A stretch of DNA of 64,000 bases. Origin: Jonesia quinghaiensis DSM 15701. Lineage in GTDB: Bacteria; Actinomycetota; Actinomycetes; Actinomycetales; Cellulomonadaceae. The stretch's first letter is position 1, and each line of letters begins with the position of its first letter. The position numbers were made by a program, and so were the translations under genes. Where the stretch lies: the NCBI RefSeq assembly GCF_000423205.1, contig NZ_AUHN01000004.1, positions 372,001 through 436,000 on the forward strand. The letters are read 5' to 3'. Below, piece after piece: positions 40,476-49,039 of this stretch. The notes under the pieces were generated by a model. It was not told the DNA's origin, searched no databases, and saw only the letters and a list, made by a program, of their open reading frames with translations.

Positions 40476-41804
40476 ATGGTTAACGAACTCACTTTAGGCA
40501 CTCGCCGTGTGGGGGATTTTATCGATTTCGACCCAGACACCCCCGAGGTCAAAGTTTCACTCGAACATTCTGATCGCGGAATCAGTATCACCATTCCTTG
40601 GTCAAGTGACGATAATCCTTACGCTTCCTGGTTCCTTCGCGATAGCGGTATTAACCGCAATTCGCCTCGCCTAGAGGGTCCTACCGTCCCAAAGAAGGTG
40701 CTTTTTCACGATTCGTATGGCTCCGTACTCCTCATCGGTTGCTACGCGCGTGGTTTCCATAGCAATATGTTTGGCCCCGGGAGCGGTACATTGTGGGCGC
40801 GAGCCGCAATTATGGGGGTCAGCGAGGAAGCGGACTTTGAAAACCCCCATGGACTCCAAACTGACGTCTCCGGGCTTAGAAGTTGGCTAGGCATTTCCTC
40901 CTGGAAAAGGATAATTGAGTACGAGTCGCAAGAGAGACGAATTTCGATAGAATCGGTCAATCAACCGGACATCGAAGTCGGCGAACATTATGATGTCCGG
41001 CTAACTCTGAAATTTGGTTACGAAGTCCGTCACGAGAATGATGGTGATCGACGGGTCCTCAGCGATTTCGCACGGTGCGTCACTCGTAGCTCAACACCCA
41101 AGTCCTGGGCTGCCCATTTGAAACTTCATCGTGCTATTCGTGATCTATTAGTTCTATCCCGCTGGCATGAAGAGTCCTGTTATGAGTTCTCTGCGCTGCG
41201 TCTCGACGATCCTTTGCGTACTTTGGATGAAAAGGCTCACGGTGAACAGTGGCGTGGCGTTGTCATCCCCGGATCAGAAACACAGAGCGCACCCAAAGGG
41301 CACCGGCCGCATCTGTTCGAGTACAACGAATTAAAAAGTTTGGGACTGCTCCGTTGGATTGCACTGCGTGATGAATTCGCACGTGCTCTTGATCCAGTTA
41401 TCAGCAGCATAGGACTAAAAAGCTCAACAGCCAACACACTTCTCGCACATACCGGACCAGGCCTCGAAGCGCTTGGCTATCTACTGATGCTGCGTGATGG
41501 GGTTCCGAAGAAGCAAGCCAATGAAGCTCCACTCAAAAAGCGGTTCGAACGAATTCTCGAAGATTTGGGTGATTTACTTCCACTTGACGGCCAGGCGTGG
41601 GTGGATTCGACCTGCGCAACATATAACGGACTCAAGCACGCCAACCGTAGAGAGCCGGATCCAGTCGACGTCCTGAATACATGGCGGGAGTGCGTACTCA
41701 TCACTAGGGCGTGGGTCGCTACCGAGCTTGGCGTGCCACACGAGAAGATCAAAGAACGCCTGTCCAACGATCCGCAAAGACATGCATACGTGAAAGTCGA
41801 GTAG
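40476..41804 (+). CDS. ApeA-like HEPN-domain protein, putative anti-phage defence
   Basis: A 442-residue soluble protein. The N-terminal 200 residues are beta-rich and resemble the ApeA N-terminal domain. The C-terminal part is helical and ends in YNGLKHANRR (near residues 388-397), the place where HEPN ribonucleases carry R-x4-6-H. The histidine is there, but the usual arginine before it is a tyrosine, as in several ApeA-type HEPN domains. ApeA proteins abort phage infection, probably by cutting RNA. AGGAGAGAGG lies before the ATG. The coding sequence is visibly more A/T-rich than its neighbours, and it lies 350 bp from a tRNA gene, both suggesting transfer. Family assignment is by pattern only. 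Confidence 0.6.
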   Translation: MVNELTLGTRRVGDFIDFDPDTPEVKVSLEHSDRGISITIPWSSDDNPYASWFLRDSGINRNSPRLEGPTVPKKVLFHDSYGSVLLIGCYARGFHSNMFGPGSGTLWARAAIMGVSEEADFENPHGLQTDVSGLRSWLGISSWKRIIEYESQERRISIESVNQPDIEVGEHYDVRLTLKFGYEVRHENDGDRRVLSDFARCVTRSSTPKSWAAHLKLHRAIRDLLVLSRWHEESCYEFSALRLDDPLRTLDEKAHGEQWRGVVIPGSETQSAPKGHRPHLFEYNELKSLGLLRWIALRDEFARALDPVISSIGLKSSTANTLLAHTGPGLEALGYLLMLRDGVPKKQANEAPLKKRFERILEDLGDLLPLDGQAWVDSTCATYNGLKHANRREPDPVDVLNTWRECVLITRAWVATELGVPHEKIKERLSNDPQRHAYVKVE

Positions 41805-41925
41805 ACCAGCGCTCCCGCAGCGCCAACCAGGCACTTCGAACATCCCCCCTTGGTGGTGTCAGGTTGAGCTGAGTCACGACACACTAGATATCCAATTGCA
41901 GATGTCCACAGTGACCTACCTGTAT

Positions 41926-42147
41926 GCCATGTTCGTTGCTGCCAGCACACTGTCACCCAGAGCTTCCTCGACCACCCCACCGCCCGCAGCCATAAGCTTG
42001 ACTTGAATAAGCGGCTGGCGGACCAAGCCCTCACCAACGGCATCGAAATCAGCGAAGGCGAAAGGGTGACGATCCGACTCGCTGAGACCTCCGCTGTTCT
42101 CACACCAGACCCCACATCAACCGATGTCAGGAGTTCTAGTAAGTCTT
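41926..42147 (+). pseudogene. Possible decayed tail of a recombinase next to the tRNA
   Basis: About 70 codons stay open from near 41926, reading ...FLDHPTARSHKLDLNKRLAD..., then ALTNGIEISEGE and TIRLAE. This recalls the C-terminal tails of site-specific recombinases that lie at tRNA genes, but I cannot confirm it. There is no start codon with a ribosome-binding site. The frame runs into the antisense of the tRNA. Confidence 0.2.
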
Positions 42148-42153
42148 CAATTG

Positions 42154-42226
42154 TGGAGCTAAGGGGAATCGAACCCCTGACCTTTTCATTGCGAACGAAA
42201 CGCTCTACCAACTGAGCTATAGCCCC
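42154..42226 (-). tRNA. tRNA-Ala (anticodon CGC)
   Basis: A complete 73-base cloverleaf, CCA not encoded. The acceptor stem GGGGCTA/TAGCTCC carries the G3-U70 wobble pair that identifies alanine tRNA. The D arm is GCTC/GAGC, the anticodon loop TTCGCAA (anticodon CGC, reading GCG), and the T arm AGGGG-TTCGATT-CCCCT. Its 3' end is a typical integration site for mobile elements. Confidence 0.95.
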
Positions 42227-42635
42227 ACTGCTACCGGCAACTTGCCGAGCAGCGCATCTACAGTTCTACCGGTGCCCAGTTCACCCGCGCTGGGACCTTG
42301 GGCCCAATGAACACCAGGACCCGCAGTACCGCTTCCACCAAACCGGACCCTGCCCGGGAAGGTTTTCCCTGACCCAGCATCTCGGGCCGGAATTCTGAAA
42401 CTGGGCTGGAAACGGCTCCAATAACGCTGCACCACTTCAGTACAGTGCCAACGCGATCCTTATCTACCTAGCTCAGCGCCTTGAAGCTGGCGGCTGGGAG
42501 AGCAATCCCAGTAATGATTTTCAGAGCTGTGTAGTTCATAAAACCGCTCTGAGGCTATTGCGGCTTCGTTGGGCTCATCCGTATCTCTAGCGCCAGGTGG
42601 CTGTGGTACCCGAAAACCAGTCTTTCAAAGGGCGG
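42227..42635. other. Gene-free spacer upstream of the tRNA
   Basis: No frame with a ribosome-binding site or family resemblance. It must contain the tRNA promoter near 42240-42280 on the minus strand. No repeat of the tRNA 3' end (an att site) was noticed. Confidence 0.4.
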
Positions 42636-43298
42636 CTACTTCGATGGACTCTCGTGTAGCCATATTGCTCGGTCTAAGTCTCGAGGCTCCACCTTCAGCT
42701 CCGCGGCCGCGAGCTGCAACAGTTTTCGTGTAAGTTCGGGAGTTATTTTTTTGTCATCACCAAGAACTCGAGCGAAGTACCGCTGCACCATGACGTCTGG
42801 CTTTGTCTCGGTGGTGATTCCTGCATTCATGATCAGGTACGACCATGCGAGCGGCCCGAATCCTTTGACCGAGAGCCATGCTGCCTTTACGGAGGCATTT
42901 TCACTGTTCACGGCATTTCTGAGCTGCTCTGTGTTGGTCACTGGAGAATCCAGGTTTGCGAGCCGGGAAAGACCCTCGTAAATTCCTTCAGGTCGCAGAC
43001 GCTTGGTGCCCGGGAGTTTACTTTCGTTGCGCAGAACGTCACGGGCGAAACTTGCGGGGCCACCTGCGCTATCAATAGCGTTCATCAGGTCTAGACCACT
43101 ATCGGTGTCTGCCGTTGGGCGAATCGCTCGGTACCGAGCGAGCATCCCTTTCGCTGCAGCCGAGCTACCGCGCAGAGAGTAGGCGGAGTTCAAGGCGCAA
43201 AGCGCAAGAGAGTCGCGAAACTCTACCGGGCCACCCCAACCGGAAGGATCGCCAAGATCCTCAGAGATGGCTTTTACAAGGAGATCCAATTCACTCAT
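42636..43298 (-). CDS. Helix-hairpin-helix, HhH-GPD-like protein
   Basis: A 220-residue helical protein. The segment VKGFGPLAWSYLIMNAG (about 143-159) looks like a helix-hairpin-helix, followed by TKPDVMVQRYFARVLG. There the aspartate sits where endonuclease III-type glycosylases have their catalytic Asp. The iron-sulfur cysteine loop is missing. It could be a DNA glycosylase-like repair or defence nuclease. A -10-like TACTAT lies six bases before the ATG and no ribosome-binding site is seen, so the mRNA may be leaderless. It is on the far side of the tRNA from the ApeA-like gene. Confidence 0.6.
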   Translation of the reverse strand: MSELDLLVKAISEDLGDPSGWGGPVEFRDSLALCALNSAYSLRGSSAAAKGMLARYRAIRPTADTDSGLDLMNAIDSAGGPASFARDVLRNESKLPGTKRLRPEGIYEGLSRLANLDSPVTNTEQLRNAVNSENASVKAAWLSVKGFGPLAWSYLIMNAGITTETKPDVMVQRYFARVLGDDKKITPELTRKLLQLAAAELKVEPRDLDRAIWLHESPSK

Positions 43299-43420
43299 GA
43301 ACAGATAGTACCTAGCACCCCATACCGCAGCCTCGCTACGCGCGGGGAAACCGCATCGGCCCCGGCTTTCACCCGACCCTCACACAACCTGCAGCCACGC
43401 ACCCCACCAACACCGCCCTC

Positions 43421-44443
43421 CTAACGCCACCCGAGCGCTGGGGCGACGTGCGTGATGATGGATTCCATGAGGTGCGCGTTGTAGTCCACGCCGAGTTGGT
43501 TGGGCACGGTGATGAGGAGGGTGTCGGCGTCGGCGATTGCTTGGTCGTCACGGAGTTGTTCAATGAGCACGTCGGGTTCCGCTGCGTAACTGCGTCCAAA
43601 GATTGCCCGCGTGGTGGGGTCAATGTTCCCAATCTGGTCTTTTTCGTTTCCACCCACCCCAAAGTAGGCGCGGTCTTGCGCTGAGGTGATTGCGACGATG
43701 CTTCGGCTCACTGACACGCGTGGTTCGCGCGAGTGCCCCACGCTCGCCCACGTTTTGCGGAACTCTTGGATTTGTTTGGCTTGTTGCACGTGGAACGGTT
43801 CGCCGGTTTCATCGTTTTTTAAGGTGGAACTCATCAGGTTCATGCCGTATTTCGCGGCCCACCTGGCTGTTGCGTCGGAGCCTGCCCCCCACCAGATGCG
43901 TTCACGCAGGGTGGGGGAGTGTGGTTCGAGGCGGAGCTTGCCTGGCGGGTTGGGGAACATGGGGCGCGGGTTGGGTTCGGCGAACCCTTCACCGTTGAGG
44001 TGACGCAGGAATGTCACGGTGTGGTCGCGGGCCATGTCGGCGTCGGTGGTGCCTTCGGGTGGGTTGTGGCCAAAGTGCCGGTACCCGTCGATCACTTGTT
44101 CTGGTGACCCACGGCTGATACCGAGTTGCAGGCGTTGTGAGGCGATGAGGTCGGCGGCGCCAGCGTTTTCGACCATGGCGAGGGGGTTTTCGTACCGCAT
44201 GTCAATCACCCCGGTCCCGATTTCGATGCGGCTGGTGCGTGCCCCAACGGCGGCGAGTAGCGGGAACGGTGAGGAGAGTTGCCGGGCGAAGTGGTGGACC
44301 CGGTAGTAGGCGCCGTCTGCGCCGAGGTCTTCGACTGCTTGTGCGAGGTCAATGGATTGGTGCAGCACGTCGGCAGCGGATTGCGTGTGGCTGTCTGGGT
44401 GTGGGGTCCAGTGCCCAAAGGACAGGAATCCGATGTTTTTCAT
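43421..44443 (-). CDS. LLM-class flavin-dependent oxidoreductase
   Basis: A 340-residue luciferase-like (TIM-barrel) monooxygenase. The N-terminus KNIGFLSFGHW, the motif GADGAYYRVHHFARQLSSPFPLLAAVGART, the flavin-site region QLGISRGSPEQVIDGYRHFG and IWWGAGSDATARWAAKYGMNL are typical. Such enzymes use FMN or F420; the cofactor and substrate cannot be told. The gene is monocistronic. Confidence 0.88.
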   Translation of the reverse strand: MKNIGFLSFGHWTPHPDSHTQSAADVLHQSIDLAQAVEDLGADGAYYRVHHFARQLSSPFPLLAAVGARTSRIEIGTGVIDMRYENPLAMVENAGAADLIASQRLQLGISRGSPEQVIDGYRHFGHNPPEGTTDADMARDHTVTFLRHLNGEGFAEPNPRPMFPNPPGKLRLEPHSPTLRERIWWGAGSDATARWAAKYGMNLMSSTLKNDETGEPFHVQQAKQIQEFRKTWASVGHSREPRVSVSRSIVAITSAQDRAYFGVGGNEKDQIGNIDPTTRAIFGRSYAAEPDVLIEQLRDDQAIADADTLLITVPNQLGVDYNAHLMESIITHVAPALGWR

Positions 44444-44564
44444 GCTTACCTCAACGGGTTGCGGTGCGCTGACATTCCGATGCTATCCCGCATCTTGCTC
44501 ATAGCGCCGAGCAACCCAGCAGCAGCTAAGCAAGGTTTTCAGCGCAGTGCCTGGTTCCCCACTA

Positions 44565-45038
44565 CTACATCGCACCCATGTGGCATGTTTTGGGCACGTG
44601 TGGCATGTCGAGGACAACACACTCAGTACAAACACATGACCGTGGCACGCGCAGGTAGAAGCGGTGGGCGTCGAAGCGTTGCCCCCCGGAGTCTAGGTCG
44701 ATTGTGGTGCAGTTGGCTTGGCGCGCCCGCTCGGTGAGGTGGTCAAGCAGCAGATGCCCGTGTCCGGCTGACCTCAACGAGGCAGCGGCTACAAGGTCAT
44801 CAACGTAGAGTTTGCGCAGAGCTGAGGTGTTCGAAATGATTCGCCACCCTGCGATAGCAACGTACACCCCGTCCACAAAGATCCCAGTGAAGCGCAGTCC
44901 TTGGGGAGTTCCCTCCCTCAGCACAGTGTCTAACGTGTCAGCGGTGAGGTGTGAGCGCAGTTCTTGGAGGACTAGCAGGGCAGTGTCCCATCGCGGGTCG
45001 CCAGGTTCTAGGTCACTGATCAGGGGTGATGCGCTCAT
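44565..45038 (-). CDS. GNAT-family N-acetyltransferase with odd C-terminus
   Basis: A 157-residue frame from the ATG at 45038. The acetyl-CoA fold is visible: ALRKLYVDDLVAAASLRSAGHGHLLLDHL (pyrophosphate loop RSAGHG), then DLDSGGQRFDAHRFYLR. At this point family members usually continue with a glycine, hydrophobic residues and a final HF strand. Here the frame turns into a Cys/Val-rich sequence, suggesting a frameshift or a changed 3' end near 44655. It may be inactive. No clear ribosome-binding site. Confidence 0.6.
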   Translation of the reverse strand: MSASPLISDLEPGDPRWDTALLVLQELRSHLTADTLDTVLREGTPQGLRFTGIFVDGVYVAIAGWRIISNTSALRKLYVDDLVAAASLRSAGHGHLLLDHLTERARQANCTTIDLDSGGQRFDAHRFYLRVPRSCVCTECVVLDMPHVPKTCHMGAM

Positions 45039-45198
45039 ATGATTACTCAACGCTCGGATTCGTTGGGATTGCTCGCGGTGATCTGAACGTGACGTTGCAG
45101 GGTTGGAGGTGGCGCATCGTGTCCGATTGTCGGTTTTGCCGGTAGCCACATGGTGGCTGGGGAGGCATGTTCACAGGGTGGGCGTATTCAATGGTGCT

Positions 45199-45726
45199 GT
45201 GAATGCTGACGTTGTTGCTCCGGTCCCGCTTGATGTGCGTGAAGCTCGTGATAGTGATTGGCCTGCGATGCGGGAGATTTACGAGCAGGGCATTGCGAGT
45301 GGTCATGCCACGTTTGAGCCCGCGCCTCCCGCTACCTGGGGTGGTTTCATCGAGGGGAAGATCCCAGCGCTGGTGTTTGTGGCGGTGGCGCCTGACAGCA
45401 GTGTTGTGGGGTGGATTGCGGCGTCGCCGGTTTCTTCTCGCCATGTGTACCGCGGGGTAATTGAGCATTCGGTGTATGTGTCGTCAGCGGCGCGTGGTGG
45501 CGGCGTTGGGCATATTCTTCTTGATGCGCTTATTGCGCGGTGCGAGGAGGTTGGTGTGTGGACTATTCAGTCAGTGATTTTCCCGGAGAATGTTGCGAGT
45601 TTGCGTCTTCATGCACGCCATGGTTTCCGTGAGGTGGGGCGCCGGGAACGGATCGCGTTAATGACGTATGGGCCGTGCGCTGGGGTGTGGCGGGACACTT
45701 TATTGATCGAACGGCGGTCCAGCTAA
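45199..45726 (+). CDS. Phosphinothricin/methionine sulfone-type GNAT acetyltransferase
   Basis: A 175-residue enzyme close in pattern to Pat/Bar/MddA: REARDSDWPAMREIYEQGI at the start, IEHSVYVSSAARGGGVG (acetyl-CoA loop), IQSVIFPENVASLRLHARHGFREVGRRERI and GVWRDTLLIERRS at the end. It N-acetylates phosphinothricin-like herbicides or methionine sulfoximine/sulfone. The start is uncertain: GTG 45199 is assumed, GTG 45178 also possible. It overlaps the 3' end of the convergent sensor kinase gene by 27 bases. Confidence 0.85.
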   Translation: MNADVVAPVPLDVREARDSDWPAMREIYEQGIASGHATFEPAPPATWGGFIEGKIPALVFVAVAPDSSVVGWIAASPVSSRHVYRGVIEHSVYVSSAARGGGVGHILLDALIARCEEVGVWTIQSVIFPENVASLRLHARHGFREVGRRERIALMTYGPCAGVWRDTLLIERRSS

Positions 45727-47775
45727 CTGTTGGAAGTGGGTTTCTGCGCTGTATTCTGTGCCGCTTCGCCCTGCGGGGGCGCGCGATGGCAGGGTCACCA
45801 TGACGAGGAGCCCATCGCCGGGTGGTGATTCGAGGACTACGGTTCCACCGTTTCGCCGTACTAGTTCGTCCACGATCGAGAGCCCAAGTCCGGTTCCGGG
45901 GACGTTTCCTTGTTCAGCTTCGGGGGCGCGGTAGAACCTCTCGAAGGCGTGGTCGAGTGCTTCTTGGGTCATCCCGGTGCCGGTGTCTTGCACGAAGAGC
46001 AGTGTTTCTCGGCCTCGTGACGCCGTGGAGATGGTGATGTTCCCACCTGGCGGCGTGAATTTGATGGCGTTGGATACCAGGTTGGTGATGACTCTGCTGA
46101 TGTCTGCGCGCACTGCATAGATGGTTTGGTCGGCCATGTCGCATTGCATGGTGACGTTCTTTTTCTCGGCGGTGATGCGTTGGCTTGAGGCGACGTCGTG
46201 CACGAGGTCTTTGAGAATCAGGCTGGTTGCAAAACGATCTGATGCGGCGCTGTTCTTGGCTCTCCCGAGAGTAAGGAGGTCTTCCACTAACTCACCGAGC
46301 CGTGTTGCATTGCGGCTAATGACTTGCACCCAGCTACGTTCCATGTCGGGTAGTTCTTCGGAATCAAGGAGAAGCTCCCCATATCCGATAATGCTTGTGA
46401 TGGGGGTGCGTAGTTCGTGGCTGGTAGTTGCAACAAACCCTTCGCGTTGCCGGTCGAGGTCTATTCGGGTGAGTAGTGCGGCCGATTCTGCTTGCGCGGC
46501 GGCAAGTTGCAACCGATTCGCTTGGACGGTCGTGGTTACATCAAGCATTTGAACGGCCATTCGCTTTGCGTTCGGCTCCGTGGTCGATGTTTCGACGGGG
46601 TTCGCAACGACGCTGACTGTTCGCGGCGGGTCAGTTTCGAGGTTAACTGTCACTTCGGTGTGTGAGCCTAATGCTTCACGCGCTGCATCTTGAAGGGGTC
46701 CTGTCCACTGATTATCTGTGGTGAAACTGCCAGCAAGAAATCCGGTGGCGGCCCGATTTTTCCAGATAACTATAGAGTTTGTGTTATTAAGTTCAGCAAC
46801 AATAAGACCAACTCGTGAGGTAATGAAGCCGCTATTCAGAATATCTGCAACGTTTGACGCACGAGCAGTGACGTACTGCATTTGATATTGGGCCGTTGCG
46901 AGCATAATACAAAAGCTCGTAAGCGTGACAAGCAGCAACTCAACGAGAGCGGCGGTAGTAGCAATAGAAAATATCGATGAATTGAATGGACCACCACCGG
47001 CTAGACTCATAAAGAGGATGAGAGCGGCGGACAGTGAACTTTGAATCAAAATAATTTTTATCGGAAAACGAAAGGCGGCCCAGGCGAGCACTGGGAATGG
47101 TAAAAACGCCAAGGGATAGCTAGCGCCGGGCCGAAAAACGAGGACGATAGTTATCAAAAGCAGGAAGGATTGTAGGAGGACTTCCGGTCTTTTGCTTTGT
47201 GAAATTAAGGGATCTGGGAGAAGAACAAATGGGGAAATCATGAGAACTGCGGCAGCATGCGATGCGACGATCCCGCTCATCGCTATCAGTACCCCGTCAC
47301 TTCTTAACTGCGCGATTGCAATCCCGGCGATGAGTCCTGCCACCATAGCACCGGAGATCGCTGCTAGAACGAACCGAACGCCCGCATTCAAGGAATTAAG
47401 GGTAAATCGATACTGAGACCAACCAAGAATCCACGCTACAGTTGCAACTTCTGAGGCGTTTGCGATACTAAAGATTACAGATACATCTAGAGGCCGCCCG
47501 CCAAGAAAATTCGACAGGCCAGTCGACAACAGGACAATGACGACAACCCAAACTCGGTGCCAAGGAGGAGCGGCTAGAACAAAAAGTACAGCCAGCCCCG
47601 CAGCTGGCCACCACAGCGCAGGTTGATTCTCTGCCGGTGAGAAATTCACCCCGTAGTAACCTAATATGAAAATAAAAACGGCAAAGATCGGCCAAGACCA
47701 TACAGGAACAACCCATAGACCTTTTCGCTCGCGAGTTATCAGCGTAAAGTCACCCAAACCGCTATCTGTGTCCAT
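45700..47775 (-). CDS. MASE1-domain hybrid-free sensor histidine kinase
   Basis: A 691-residue kinase. Residues 25-300 form eight or nine helices of MASE1 type (PALWWPAAGLAVLFVL early on, ASHAAAVLMISPFVLLPDP in the middle). A PAS-like region (305-415) follows, then the HisKA box TSHELRTPI with His453 and an HATPase domain (NLVSNAIKFTPPGG, DTGTGM, GTGLGLSIVDELVRRNGG). The part coding MASE1 is visibly more A/T-rich than the rest. It is divergent from a single-domain receiver gene with a 47-bp gap, which is very probably its partner and opens a cluster with HEAT, glycosyltransferase, TPR and AAA+ genes. Confidence 0.92.
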   Translation of the reverse strand: MDTDSGLGDFTLITRERKGLWVVPVWSWPIFAVFIFILGYYGVNFSPAENQPALWWPAAGLAVLFVLAAPPWHRVWVVVIVLLSTGLSNFLGGRPLDVSVIFSIANASEVATVAWILGWSQYRFTLNSLNAGVRFVLAAISGAMVAGLIAGIAIAQLRSDGVLIAMSGIVASHAAAVLMISPFVLLPDPLISQSKRPEVLLQSFLLLITIVLVFRPGASYPLAFLPFPVLAWAAFRFPIKIILIQSSLSAALILFMSLAGGGPFNSSIFSIATTAALVELLLVTLTSFCIMLATAQYQMQYVTARASNVADILNSGFITSRVGLIVAELNNTNSIVIWKNRAATGFLAGSFTTDNQWTGPLQDAAREALGSHTEVTVNLETDPPRTVSVVANPVETSTTEPNAKRMAVQMLDVTTTVQANRLQLAAAQAESAALLTRIDLDRQREGFVATTSHELRTPITSIIGYGELLLDSEELPDMERSWVQVISRNATRLGELVEDLLTLGRAKNSAASDRFATSLILKDLVHDVASSQRITAEKKNVTMQCDMADQTIYAVRADISRVITNLVSNAIKFTPPGGNITISTASRGRETLLFVQDTGTGMTQEALDHAFERFYRAPEAEQGNVPGTGLGLSIVDELVRRNGGTVVLESPPGDGLLVMVTLPSRAPAGRSGTEYSAETHFQQLAGPPFDQ

Positions 47776-47822
47776 GCTGAATAACGATAGCGAAACATAC
47801 CTAGTCGGTAAAGGAGTATTTC

Positions 47823-48185
47823 ATGGCTAAAGTCCTCGTTGTGGAAGACGACCCTGATGTTGCTGGACTGATCGAGCATCGTCTCCGTGCTGCTGGACAC
47901 GAGGTGACCATGGAGTCAGATGGTGAATCCGGACTTGCCACAGCCCTTGCAACCACGCCAGATTTACTCATCCTTGATTGGATGATGCCTCGCCTCTCTG
48001 GCCTTGAGGTGTGCGTCGCGGTGCGCGCAAACCCGCAAATGGATAACACCAAAATCCTGATGTTGACCGCCAAAGCCCAGGAAAGCGATATTGAACGCGC
48101 ACTCACTGCTGGCGCAAATGACTACGTATCGAAGCCGTTCTCTCCACGTGAACTTGCCGCCCGGGTGGAAGCCCTCACCTCATGA
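47823..48185 (+). CDS. Stand-alone CheY-like response regulator
   Basis: A 120-residue receiver domain with no output domain. The phosphorylation site is Asp52 (LILDWMMP), the acidic pair Glu8-Asp9, the Thr/Ala switch LMLTAKAQ and a conserved Lys in SKPFSPREL. AGGAG precedes the ATG. Its stop overlaps the ATG of the HEAT protein gene by four bases, so its output is probably a protein contact with the following genes' products rather than DNA binding. Confidence 0.93.
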   Translation: MAKVLVVEDDPDVAGLIEHRLRAAGHEVTMESDGESGLATALATTPDLLILDWMMPRLSGLEVCVAVRANPQMDNTKILMLTAKAQESDIERALTAGANDYVSKPFSPRELAARVEALTS

Positions 48186-49039
48186 CCGAGACGTGGTTCG
48201 AGGATCTGGCGCGGTATGTGTTAATCGCCGCTCTGGTGGTTTTCGCGGCCACGCTACTTTTCGTTGTCATCACACGGATTACCCGTCAAGCACGCACCGC
48301 ATCTCGAGACCAGCGTATTACCCGTTTGCGTACCCATATGAGTGCCATTCTCGATGAGGAGCCCTTGCCGGAACTCTCCAACAAAGACTGCAAAGAACTC
48401 ACCACTTTAGTGATCTCGCTGTCGCAATCAGTTCGGGGAGAAGACCGTGCGATTTTGGCTGCCTGGTTGCGCGGAGTTGATGTTGAACGGCGAGCTTTCG
48501 ACCTGATGAATTCTCGTATCGCGAGCCGTCGCGCCAAAGGAATTACCCTGTATTTGCCTTTGGCGGACAGGGAACCAGCGCCGTTAGAGAAACTATTGGA
48601 AGATCGAAACCGGGCAGTGCGGGCTTTAGCTGCACGCGCCTTGGGGCGGGCAGCAGCGCTAGATTCTTTACCGGCGCTGCTGGAGCATACGGGTAATGGG
48701 CCACGCAGCATTCCGGAACCTGTTGCCATGATGGCAATCATGCGCATGGCGCCCCGCTCCGCCAACCCCTTCTTTAACGTTCTGCCCAAAGTAAAGACGG
48801 ATACAGCAGCTTTTTTGGTTCGCCTTGTGGGTTCGCTAAACCTTATTGATGGGCGCGCCCGGTTAGAACATCTTCTAAGGGACCCGCGTGCCGAGGTTCG
48901 TCTTGCCGCATTGGGGTCCTTGGGGAACCTGGGAATGCCGACATCACTGCGCGCACTAGAGGACTACGTTCCTACGTCTGAGGCTGAAGAGGTCGCACGA
49001 CGTCAAGCACTGGCCGATGTTGAATTGAGTTTGTCATGA
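48182..49039 (+). CDS. Membrane-anchored HEAT-repeat protein
   Basis: A 285-residue protein. One N-terminal helix (about 12-34) anchors it, with the rest cytoplasmic. From about residue 100 there are helical HEAT repeats (LEDRNRAVRALAARALGRAAALDSLPALL, HLLRDPRAEVRLAALGSLGNLG). HEAT domains serve as binding scaffolds. It overlaps both the receiver gene before it and the glycosyltransferase gene after it by four bases, so it likely links signal to enzyme. Confidence 0.85.
   Translation: MTETWFEDLARYVLIAALVVFAATLLFVVITRITRQARTASRDQRITRLRTHMSAILDEEPLPELSNKDCKELTTLVISLSQSVRGEDRAILAAWLRGVDVERRAFDLMNSRIASRRAKGITLYLPLADREPAPLEKLLEDRNRAVRALAARALGRAAALDSLPALLEHTGNGPRSIPEPVAMMAIMRMAPRSANPFFNVLPKVKTDTAAFLVRLVGSLNLIDGRARLEHLLRDPRAEVRLAALGSLGNLGMPTSLRALEDYVPTSEAEEVARRQALADVELSLS

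Noticed and set aside
42003-42215. Open frame ending VELRGIEPLTFSLRTKR
   Set aside because: The end is the antisense translation of the tRNA-Ala, a common false protein tail. Only the part before the tRNA is kept, as a weak remnant.
46121-46552. Frames antisense to the MASE1 kinase
   Set aside because: Arginine-rich shadows of the kinase domain without starts or motifs.
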